DNA of 64,000 nucleotides from Anisodus tanguticus. Its lineage: Eukaryota > Streptophyta > Magnoliopsida > Solanales > Solanaceae. The translations under genes and the position numbers were made by a program. The DNA lies in the NCBI GenBank assembly GCA_034509755.1, contig CM067541.1, positions 3,832,001-3,896,000 of the forward strand, read 5' to 3'. The notes under the pieces are model-generated. The model was not told the DNA's origin. It made no database searches and was given only the letters and a program-made list of their open reading frames with translations. Below are positions 12,684 to 24,600 of the stretch, piece after piece. The stretch's first letter is position 1, and every line of letters begins with the position of its first letter.

Positions 12684-15600
12684 CTAAGATTCAAGTACAA
12701 CTTCATGCTCTAAAAGCTCAGATAAGACACTCCTCATTTTATCTACTGACACGGGTTTTAGAATAACTCCATCCATACCAACTCTCATGCAGTTTTCTTT
12801 AGTAACTCTGTCTGTGTTCCCCGTTAGTGCCACAATAAGTGGCCTGCCATGACGTTTCCCAAACCTTTCATGAATCACTACAGCGACTTCATAACAGTCT
12901 ATACCTGGCATGCTAACATCCATGAACACTACCTTGTGTTCCTGGGTAACAACTCTCAAGCACTCATCACGCGAGCCAACAGTTGTTACGTCACATCCAA
13001 GGTGCGTAAGCAGACCCTTGGTTACCATCCTGCTAACCCTGCATGACAGAGTATCAAAACAGAGAATTCTGATAACTAATGCCATAACTAATCATATAAT
13101 CAGGTTGGAAAAATCAAAAGAAAAGTGAAGCTACGATCACAACATCTAAGAAGGAGAGTCGCAGGATCACCCCTGATACAAATTTGCATCCGACAATAAG
13201 ACAACTGGCCTTCAATTTATAACTACCTAGGGTTAAGAAATTACTGACGGTCATCACAAGAGAACAGTGAAAGCAGGGCGAAAAGAGGATAGAAGAATAA
13301 GAGAAAAGGAACTCTATAACTGGCCCTTGACCTCACATTTATTATCAAGTAGATAGCAACAAAAAAAATTGCAAGGGCAGTATGTTTATCTTCTCAGGAA
13401 TAGGATCCAAAAGAACTAGATAAAAGTGGTTTGTATCCCAATAGCTTCCACCTTCCCACTTTCCTTTTGACAGGGAAGACCTAGCATTATAAATCTGTTT
13501 TTTCTGACAATGTAAGACCAAATCTCGTGCCTTCAGTTACATAGAGGACTGGGCACCGAATCAAGAGATCATTGACCAGCCAAACGAGGGCGTATACTAC
13601 AGCCAGCCCAGAACTATAGAAGCAAGAGGAACCAAAACTCAAAGATAATGATCTAAACATGAACATCTCATTAGAATAGGTAAATATTTTCTTTACCAAT
13701 CTCCATCTTCTCTTGTTTGTTTGCTCCTTAAAGGAGGTGAGACAGGGGTTTGCAGTCTCAGTTTTAGAGGGGTTTCATGTAAGACAATTAACGAGCTATT
13801 CCTTGAGATTACCACATCTTCGTTTCTTACTTTAATAGATAAAGAAGTCTCAGGAAAAAAAAAGGCGAACCAGATTGACTTGACATCCTTTAATTCAATG
13901 CATATATACCAAAGACTTGTATTAAGACATTTATGTAGCCACTTTTTTTTTGATAAGGTAAATAATATTATTAACAAATTGGGGAAACCTCGTATACAAG
14001 CCATATACTAAAAAAAGAGAACCTACACCAAAATATTTTTTTCATCTTCTTATGCCTTGAAAGGGCAATATATCCTTTCAATGGATTTGAAAGTACTACT
14101 TGCCAGTTGGTCACTCCTTTCTTCCAACTAGAGATAATGATGTGAGGCTCAAGGGGCAGGCTCGTCATCTCTCCTTCCCTTCTCTCGATCCTTCTACTGT
14201 AAGTCCATTTTTCCACCACCTATCCTCCTTGACATTAGAAAAAGACATACTCCCAAGTACATGTCGCCAGCACATCCACATATAGTTGTTAACCACTCTT
14301 AGTAGACTCAGCAGAAGCCTGGTCTTCTTCCAAAAGTGATATCCCATGATTACCTCTTGTTAAGTATTTACATGTTCACGAGATGTAAGGTGAGAAACTC
14401 GTGAACGAGATGGATGCATTAAACAGCATGACAAGACAAGACATGAAATGGAGATAAAGAGGTCAAGATAGTACTCACCCATTATCATCCATAACCAAAA
14501 CCTTTAATCCCTGAAAAGTCATCTGCATGTGATTTGCTGGCAATTTGGCCACAAAGGGGAGCTTAGATTCATTTGCACGTCCAGGAATGCCAAGTCTAAT
14601 GATGAATATAGCAGTGGACCCCTTGCCAAGACCTTCACTTTCAATCCAAATGTGCCCTTCCATAAGATTCACAAACCTGTTTTTCGGCCCATTAGAAGAT
14701 GTGTCAATACTAAATGCAATAAGAGAAAAGAAATTCAATTTGAAGAAGTTACCAAATTCACATAGCAAAATGAAAATCACAGACGGAAAGAACACCTAGG
14801 AACTGGGATACCCCATACCTCATACAAATTGCAAGGCCAAGCCCAGTGCCACCAGAATTTGTAGTTGCTAGCGCTTGGGTTTGTGTAAACTTGCTAAACA
14901 GGTTGGGAATATCCTGTGGATTAATTCCTATCCCTGTATCTTTTACCTATACTACAGAAAGTAGTAGTTAGAATAATAAATACCAAAAATTATCAATTTG
15001 ACAGTATAAGCCTAAAATGTCAAATTTGTAACTATCCTTAACCAATAACAGTAAGTGTATCAAGCTTGTACAAATTTATACCTGTACCCGCAAATAAAAG
15101 TAATTTTCACTTGGCACAGCAAAAACCTCGGGGGCTCTGGGATCTCTTAAAGAATCTGATTTTGCAACAAAAGCAGAAATTGACACGCTGCCTTCCTTTG
15201 AGAACTTTACAGCATTGCCAACAACATTTAAGAGAATTTGCATTAACCGTTTTTCATCCCCAATTACATATTCCGGCAAATCTGACGACAAACTAAGTGT
15301 GACGAACAGCTTTTTCACAGATGCAATAGGCTTGATTAAGTTAAGGACCTACAGCAATAAGCACACACATAAATCAGTCAGCAGGTCCAGCAAAACATAG
15401 TGAACTGCATAACATCAGTAATGCATCACCCTTTTTTTGGGACAGGTAATCTAGAATTTGCAAGTAAAAAGAAAAAAGAGGGGGAGGGGAGGGGATTGTG
15501 GAGAAGGACACCTCTCTAAATAGAGCAGGGAGATTAAAAGTGTCAATATCAAGTGGAAGACTTCCATCCTCTAGCCTAGAAAGATCCAAGACATCATTGA

Positions 15601-18600
15601 TGAGTGTCGCTAAAAGGTTGCTGCTTTTGAGGATTGTTTCAACCATCAGTCGTTGTTCCAGAGTTAGATCAGTTTCTTGTAGTAAGGAAGAAAGTGCAAT
15701 TATCGCATGCATGGGAGTTCTCATTTCATGATTCATAACAGCTAAGAAATCATTACGTGCACGAACAGCCATTTCTGCTTCTCTTCTTGCCAGATCAAGA
15801 GCCACATTCTGCTCCATAAGAAGATCCCTTGCCCTCATTGATTCTTCCAAAATAGCAGCGTGTGAGAGAGCAACAGCAACCTGAATTGACAAGGCGTAGA
15901 TTAAATCACACTGGAGCTCTTAGTTAATCAAATAATTGTATACACACCAACAAGTTGCAACCAGATACTGAAAACTAGAATAGAGTATTTCCCTATATGT
16001 CTAGAAGTAGAACATCCAAAATTAGGAGAAAGGAGGCAGGGGGTTTCCAAATAATTGTATACACACCAACAAGAAGTTGCAACCAGACACTGAAAACTAG
16101 AATAGAGTATTTCCTAAGGCTGGCCAGTGGGCCGGGACGACCCGACCCCGCCCCGGTCCCGCCCCGACCCCGCTCTAAAAAAAAAAAAAAAAAAAAATTT
16201 AACGGGGGCGGGACTCGAACTCGGGACGGGACGATGTCTCGTCCCGCCGTGACCCGAGCCCGCCCTGAGCCCGCCGGACCCGAGCCCGCCCCGAGCCCGT
16301 CCCGACCCCGACCCCGACCCTTAAACCCCTTTGCAAAAATGGCCGTTGCACCAACGGCCATTTTAGATTATGGCCGTTGGCCAACGGCCATTTTAGATTA
16401 TGGCCGTTGGCCAACGGCCATTTTAGGCCCCCCCCCCCTCCCCCAACCCCCCTACCCCTTAATATTTATTTTTAACCCATAAGTTATTATATTTACACTT
16501 TAACCCAATTTTTCAACTATAAATAACTCATTTTCTCTTCATCTTTCTCACAAATCTTCCTACAATCTCTCTAATTTCTCAATATATCTCTCTACATTGT
16601 TTGCTAAATATTCAATTTTATTAATTCATTTGGGAATTGGGAGTGAAGTTGGCAACTAGCTTGAGGATCTTCCATCGAGCAAAGTTTCAATTTTCAACCT
16701 CTCGATTACGTCGTTGCGTTTGGTACATTCGTTCCTTCATTAAATTATTATTGTCTGTTTATTTTATTTAGCGCACTTAATTTTATTGTCTTTAATTATT
16801 TATTATCATAATTAAAATGGAAGGATTAAAAGGTATGTTTAAGGGTAAGGGTAAGGGTGCTTCTTCTAGTAGAGGCAACTGCAGGGCAAGGGTACTTCTT
16901 CTAGTCATCTTATTCCTACACGGGATGATTTTGTTGATACTCAACATTTTCCTACAATACCATTAGATTTAGACGAGGAGTTATTTTTCGAAACTCAAGA
17001 AGACTTTAATTTAGACGATGATCTAGACGATACACCCACTAATATTGATGACAACACGCCCACTAGTGCACCTTCAACCGAAATACCTCCTATTCCCCCT
17101 AGTATGAGACGAGGTCCAAAAAACGACCATTAAAATCGATGCATGGACATTTTTTTATAGGGACGTAGAGAATCAAGTAGCCATATGTAAAATTTGTAAA
17201 AATGTTTTAAAATTTAAAACCGGAAAAGGTCATGGTGGGACGGGGGGTTTAATTAGACACGTAGTAAGTGCTCATCCAGCCTAGGTATGCCCAATACCAG
17301 GCTTCAAAAACGGGTGCGCAAACGGCCGCTCCATCGGGACAAGGTTCACATACGTCGATATCGTCCCGACCAAGTACGGTGGTCAAATTAACCCTATGAC
17401 GGGGGAATTGTAGGCTCTAAATACAACAAACATAGAGATAGGGAAGCAATATCAAAATTAGTTGTGGAGGGTTTGCCTTTTTCATTTCCTTCATCTCCGG
17501 TTTTATTCATTACATTAGAGATATATATAATCCCGCTTTTAACGGTTTTCCTAGGTCAACTCGTTAAGAGAGATGTATTTAAATTTGCGCATGAATATCA
17601 ACAATATTTACGTTTTTCATTATATCATTTTAATGGCAAAGTATCTATCACGTCCGATATAGGTCGTAGTACTAACGGCCATGATTATTTAACCGTAACT
17701 TGTCATTGGATAGATTATAAATGGTCTATGCAAAAACGTATTTTAGCGTATAGATATATAGATGATAGGCACACCGGTACTTTTATTGCAGAAAATATTT
17801 ATCAAGTGTGCGATTATTACGGAATTACCGATAAAATTATGACTATTACATTAGATAACGCTTCTAATAACAATTACGCAATTACAATGTTAAAAAATAG
17901 TTTAGCTCCATCTTTTCCGACCATTTTCATATAAAATGCGCGTGCCATATATATAACTTAATTGTAAATGATGGTCTATCACTTTTTGAAGACATTCTTA
18001 GTAAAATACAATTTGCTATAAACTTTATTTTTAAAAGTAATAAAGTACAACGTAGAAAAGAATATAAAAAAACTTGTCACGATTGTGGACTACCTTATAG
18101 AAGAATTCCACAAGAAGTATCGACTAGGTGGAATTCTTTATACGAGCAACTACTTGTTGCTTATGACTATAAATTACCTATAACTTTATTTTTTAACTCT
18201 CATAATAAAAATCCAAATTGATATGATTTTAGATAGTGATTGGGTAAAAATTTCCGAACTTATTGTATTTTTAGAGAATTTTTTCAAGCAACAAAAGAAT
18301 TTTCCGGTATATATTATCCTACTATTTCAACTATGTTATTTTATATAACTCTAATATTTTTATTACTTAGTGAATATATGGAAAAACCAAACTTATAAGG
18401 CAAACTATTAAAAAAATGTTTGTCAAAATAAAAAAATATTTTATTCCTATTCCTTCTATTTATATTATTGGTTCGTATTAAATCCTACTATTAAAATAGA
18501 CGGTACTAAATCACTAATTGAAACTATTTACGATTGTATAGAAGTACTACCACCTCCAAGTCCCAAAAATCTAAATCACCCACCACCTATTGAACAAACT

Positions 18601-21600
18601 AAAGAAGAAGTGTTGAATAGCGTAGAACACCAATGCAAAAATATATATAGATTTTATCAACAAGAAAATGCTAGTAACGTACCGGCTACCATACCATCTT
18701 CTTCATCTTCAACACAACCTCACAAAAGACATGATGTTTCTGCGGCTAGTATTGAAAGCCTCGTAAATAGAATGTGCGGCCGTACCTCTACTAACCAAAT
18801 TAGCGAGTTGGATATTTTTGTTTTGCGGGTTCTCGTACCGTATCAAGAAGTTATCAATGAAGATGGACAAGAAGACTTGTGAAATCTTTGGAGGGGAATG
18901 AGAAGACCTTTCCGACACTTTCATTGATGGCTCGAGATGTTTTGAACATTCAAGCGTCATCAATGCGTCGAAAGCGCTTTTTCGCAGCGCAGATATCAAA
19001 TAGGAGACCACAGACACTCATTGGCCGGAGACAAACTTGGAAATTGCAAAGTATTATTCAGAGATTGGATACGAGCGGAGCGGAGAAGGTGCGGTCAACC
19101 GGAGATCAACGAAGAAGATGATGAAAACTACAACGAAATCTTAACCGAAGGTAGTGGAAGCGACGTGGATCAATTTGACCAACAAATACCTATTCCAACT
19201 GAAGAACCACATGAAATCATCAAGCAATTAGAACAGATTTTTTTGAAAATGTATTTTTTTTAATTGCAATTTTATTATGTAATTTGCAACTTTTGGACAA
19301 CACCATAAAGTTGCAATTTAAATTTTAGACAATTGTATTTGTATTACAAAAAAATCATGTCTATTAAATAATATAAGAGGCACAAAACACCTTGGGATGT
19401 TTTTATTACACTATCTTGTTTTGTTTATTGAGTTTTTTTTATACATATGTTATTTAAAAAAAAAAAAAAAAGGAAAACCCGACCCCGCCCCGCCCCGACC
19501 CGACCCCGCCCCGCCCCGCCCCGATACCGACGGGATCGGGATCGGGACGGGACCGGACCGAGCAGTCCCGCCTGCACCCGACCCCGCTAGGCCCGCTAGT
19601 CCCGATCCCGACCCCCCCGCTCGTCCCGCCCGACCCCGGCCACCCCTAGTATTTCCCTATATGTCTAGAAGTAGAACATCCAAAATTAGGAGAAAGGGGG
19701 CAGGGGGTTTCCAGTTTCCAGAGTTTTATCCAAAGAAAAATGTATTTTGACTAGGGCGCCGGGGGTTCAGGGAGAGGATGCCGACATGGATGTCGTTTCC
19801 TCAGTTATTCGTTTCTTTTATTAATTGTTGATTTTTCCACAATGAAAGCATAATAGCTGGTGGCATGTCCGGACAAATGAGGATTACGGTTGGTTAACAG
19901 CAAGCCTAAAAATAGTCTAGTTATTATGAACTTCTTTGAAATCTGATTTTTGGACCTGTCGGAGTGGTATAGATACAGAGGTTTCATATTGAAGAACCCA
20001 ACTAATTTGAGATTTAAGCATAGTTGATTGAGTTTAACTTTTCATTGTGTTAGAATAGGAATAGGAATAGGTTTTGTATATAGTATCCTACATGGAAAAT
20101 GATTGTAATGTACAACAATAACATACCCAGTGAAATCCCACAATGTGAGATTTGGGGAGGATAGAATGTACACAGAACTTACCTCCACCTTGGTAGGTAG
20201 AGAGGCTGTTTCCGGGAGACCATCGGCTCAAGACAAAGCATAGCAGCAGGAATCAAACTAAATAAGATAAATAAATTACACTAAAGAACACATAGCAGCA
20301 GGAATCAAACTACAGGGTATAATAGAACACATAGCAGCATGAATCAAACTACAGGGTACTATAGAGCAACAATGCGCCTATAAGTGTGATAGGCTAATCG
20401 AGTCTACAGTAATAACACTACACTATCATTTTGTAAGCGTAAGTAGGACTACACTCGACTACCTACTACCCTTCTACCCTAATCCATGTCCTCCACAACC
20501 CTCTATCTAAGGTCATGTCCTCAATAAGTTGCACATGTGTCATATCATGTCTAATCACCTCTCCCCAATACTTCTTTGGCCTACCTCTACTCCTTCTGAA
20601 CCCGTCATAGCCAACCTCTTACACCTCCGCACTAGGGGCATCCGTGTCTCTCCTCTGCACATGCCCGAACCATCTCAACATCGCTTCACGTATCTTATCC
20701 TCCACCGAGGCCACTCCCACTTTATCCCGGATAACATCATTCCTAATCATCTCTCCTTGTGTGCCCACACATCCATCTCAGCATCCTCATCTCCGCAACT
20801 CTCATCTTTTGTATGTGCGAAGTCTTGGTGGCCAACACTCTACCCCATACAACATAGTTGGTCTAACCACCGCCCTATAGAACTTGCCTTTTAAGTTTAG
20901 TTGGCACCTTTTGTCGCACAAGACTCCAGACGCGAGACTCCATTTCATCCACCATGTCACAATACGATGTGTGACATCGTCATCAATCTCTCAATTCCCT
21001 TGGATAATAGACCCTAGGTATTTGAAGCTTCCTTTCTTTAGAATGACCTGAGTACCAAGCCTCACCTCCACGCCTGTCTCAAGGTCGCTCTCGTTGCCGA
21101 ACTTGCACTCCAAATATTCTGTCTTGGTCCTACTCAACCTGAACCCTTTAGACTCCAGAGCCTGTCTCCAAACCTCCAACTTGGCGTTCACTCCGCTGTG
21201 AGTCTCATCAATCAGGACTATGTCGTCTGCGAATAACATACATCATGGTACCTCCCCTTGGATTTGTCGCATCAGTCCGTCCATGACCAAGTCAAATAGG
21301 AATGGGCTAATGAAAATGATTGTAATGTAGTGTCTATAAATAGGACTCAATGTAATAATGTAGATACAACAATTAAATAATATTTTCTCCCATAATTTCT
21401 CATATGGTATCGAAGCCATAATAGAATATTATCACCGGGATTTTTTTCCCACCGTGAACAATACTTTTCGGCGTGAACTGTGTTTACCGATGCACAATTT
21501 TTATTTTTTTAAACCATATTTCGACCGTCGGAATTTAGGGTTCCGGCAATTCGAGGTTGTTTCCGGCCATTCTTTTGAGATAATCTTTTTTTACGATCAG

Positions 21601-24600
21601 CGTCGCGCAGAGATTCCGAGGTGACCCACACTCTTTCTTCAAGTTCTGACAAATTTCCCGGCATAGTTCGTTTTCCAGTAGGGTCGTGCCAACATTTCGA
21701 CCCTACCCACATAATTTTTCCTTGATTCTCGAGCACTTGCCAATGATCAGATCTACCTTTTCCGGCAACAGAACATTTTTATTTCTAGATCCGATTGCGA
21801 AATTTTCTAGATTCCGGCCAATTTATTTTTCCATATTTTATTCTACAAATTTCAAATTTCACAAGATGTCTTTCGGATCTGATATTTTTAGCTTCAAAAA
21901 CACGGGAATAGGAACTTCAAAACCCTTAATAAGGAGATCAGAAATTCGAACATCCCAGTCTACGAAGAATCGACGAAGAGGCCGCTTTGGAAGATCTCGA
22001 CCAAAGTGTAATTGTCATAGGCTTGGACACACTCATGAAATATGTTGATCACGACCTAAGTGTAGTTATTGTAATAGGTTTGGACACACTCATGAAGTAT
22101 GCTATTTTCTACATGGTCGACCACCCAAGAATGCTCATGTTGCTCAGACAGCCACTTCAGGTAATCAACGGGTGCATTTATCCGAAGAAGAATATAATGA
22201 GTACCTTCAATATCGAGTAAGTTAGCAAACATCTCCACAAGTAGCTTCAGTCGCACAGTCTAATAATCTTGGATCGTGGGTTGTAGACTCTGGCGCTTCT
22301 GATCATATTTTTGGTGATAAATTACTTTTGTCGAATATTGATTATTCACCGTCTCTTCCCGCTATTACTTTAGCCAATGGGATCCAAACAAAAGAAAAAG
22401 GAGTTAGACAAGCTAATCCAATATCCTCTGTCACTCTAAATTTTATTCTCTATGTCCCTGGTTGTCCTTTTAATCTTGCATTGGTCAGTCGTTTGACTCG
22501 TGCCTTAAATTGTGCCATAATGTTTCTTGATGATTCTTTTATTATGCAAGACCGCAGTACGGGACGGATGATTGGCGTAGGATATGAATCACAAGGCCTC
22601 TACTACCTTACCGCTACTCCTAATTCCTCCCTGACATGTCTAGTTACAGATCCATCAGACTTAATCCATAAACGATTGAGACATCCGAGTCTGTTCAAGC
22701 TACAAAAGATGGTGCCTAGTTTGTCTAGTCTCTCCAAATTAGATTGTGAGTCGTGTCAACTTGGAAAACACACTCGCACTACCTTTTCACGTAGTGCTGA
22801 GAGTCTGCGGAGTCTATTTTTTCATTAGTTCATTATGATATTTGGGGTCCTAGTAGAGTCAGTTCACCCTTAGGATTTCGTTATTTTGTTAGTTTCATTG
22901 ACAATTTTTTAAGATGTACTTGTTTATTCTTAATGAAAGATCGTTCTAAGTTATTCTCTATATTCAAGAGTTTTTGTGCTGAAATACAAAATCAAATTGG
23001 TGTTCTATTCGTAGTGATAATGCCTTAGAATACAAATCCTCCCAGTTCAGCAGTTTATGACTCACCAAGGAATTATTCATCAAACATCTTGTCCCTACAC
23101 CACTCAGAAGCACGGGGTAACATCCCATTGAGACTGCACGCATTCTTCTCATTGAACCCCATGTTCCGCTGCGTTTGGGGCGATGCAATCCTCACGTCTT
23201 GCCATTTAATTAATTGAATGCCCTCATCTTCCATTCAGAATCAGATACCATAGTATATCCTCAATCATCCTTAGTGAACAGATGAGATGAGCTTATTACA
23301 TAACAAAGTAGACAAGCTCAGATCTCTTATAGAGAGTCAACGAGTCAAGATTGATGTTGCTACCGACCAGCCTCCAAAATCTCTGGAAATTCCAGCAAAT
23401 ATCCAGCCTCCTCCTTCAATGGAAGGAATTTACTCTCTTAATTTCACAAAATCTACTCTCTTAATTTCAGAGTAAGTTGAAGATTTCTCCAAAAGATGGT
23501 TCTACATCTACTGTTACGATGATTAGTACAGATAAATTATCTGAGTTTGACAATGAAGCACAAATTGCTGCGATGAGGAAGGGTAAATGAAAACCCAAAT
23601 TCAATTCGGAAAATTACTACTATCCGAGGCCTACACCCATGGATGTTCTAATTGAAAAACAAGCTTATAAGAATGAGCCAACCGCTTATACCGGTACAGA
23701 AATTGTTGAATGGAACATAGATGGTGGCGCTCCTAGTCAAATCTTCAGAACTTGCCACAAAATCATCATGTATTCTGCAACAGCCAAAGGTAATCACCAA
23801 TGCTCACATCGTTAAGATGATAACGGTAGGATTCACATGACAACTTAAAGCATGGTGGGATAATTATCTCACACCAGAACAAAAAGCTTCTATTTGTAAT
23901 GTTGTAAAGCAAGAGGGTAATGAGGCTCAACCTTATGCAGTTTTTACTCTCATTCTAACCATTTTAGATCACTTTACAGGAAATTATTCAACCAATTATG
24001 CTAATATCAGAACTCTTCTGCAAAATCATAGGTGCCCCACCTTAACTTCATTTAGGTGGTATAAAGATGTCTTCCTTAGCATAGTGTTAAACCTCCCAGA
24101 AGCCAATAGTAATTTCTGGAAAGCCAGATTCATAGATGGTCTTCCCTCTCCTTTGCTAAAAAAAATTAAGAGAACCTTAAGAAAGGATTCAGGAGATTCC
24201 CAGATCCAATGGGATTTTTATTCTTACGATCAACTAATAGGCAAATGCATGGAAGAAGGATTAGCTCTATGCAATGATCTGAAATAACAGAAACAGCTTA
24301 AAAATCATAAATTGACAGAAAAAACCCAATTAGGAGAATTCTGCCAACAGTTCGCATTCGATGAACCGACCCCTCATAGAGCTAATCCTTCCATGCATTT
24401 GCCTATTAGCTGATCGTAAGAAAAAAGATCCCATTTGATCTAGGAATCTCCTGAATCTTTTCTTAAGGTTCTCTTAATTTTTTTAGCAAAAAGAGAGGGA
24501 AGACCATCTATGAATCTGGCTTTCCAGAAACTACTATTGGCTTCTGGGAGGTTTAACACTCTGCTAAGGAAGACATCTTTATACCACCTAAATGAAGTTA

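Larger units (their letters stand above)
16115..19648 (+). mobile_element. hAT-superfamily DNA transposon, degenerate
   Basis: The 8-bp target duplication GTATTTCC lies at 16107-16114 and 19649-19656. Short imperfect terminal inverted repeats are TAAGGCTGGCC (left) and TAGGGGTGGCC (right, inverted). Subterminal regions are extremely C-rich (16137-16320, 19482-19640) with an adjacent A-run at each end. The interior carries remnants of a BED-finger hAT transposase on the plus strand. The element is 3534 bp. Confidence 0.88.
15930..19712. repeat. 119-bp tandem duplication split by the hAT insertion
   Basis: Copy 1 is 15930-16048. Copy 2 begins at 16049, is interrupted at 16114 by the transposon, and resumes at 19649 to end at 19712. 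The copies share 'aaataattgtatacac' at the start and 'ggcagggggtttcc' at the end, with a 3-bp 'aag' insertion in copy 2. Confidence 0.85.
20048..21402 (+). repeat. 5' LTR of the intronic copia, interrupted by a LINE
   Basis: Begins TGTTAGAATAGG like the 3' LTR and ends 'ataatttctca'. LTR sequence is 20048-20112 and 21330-21402, with the 18-bp LINE target copy repeated at 21312-21329. Confidence 0.85.

Noticed and set aside
12849..13128. Plus-strand frames over the ETR1 receiver exon
   Set aside because: Antisense shadows of a conserved receiver-domain exon.
13693..14347. Several frames of 60-103 residues on both strands
   Set aside because: They lie in ETR1 intron 5, have no motif and overlap each other.
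15997..16482. 161-residue proline/arginine-rich frame
   Set aside because: Produced by the C-rich block and palindromes of the hAT 5' end; starts in duplicated intron sequence.
19397..19750. 117-residue frame rich in P, D and R
   Set aside because: A translation of the C-rich hAT 3' end.
20529..20894. 121-residue plus-strand frame
   Set aside because: Antisense to the RTE reverse transcriptase fragment.
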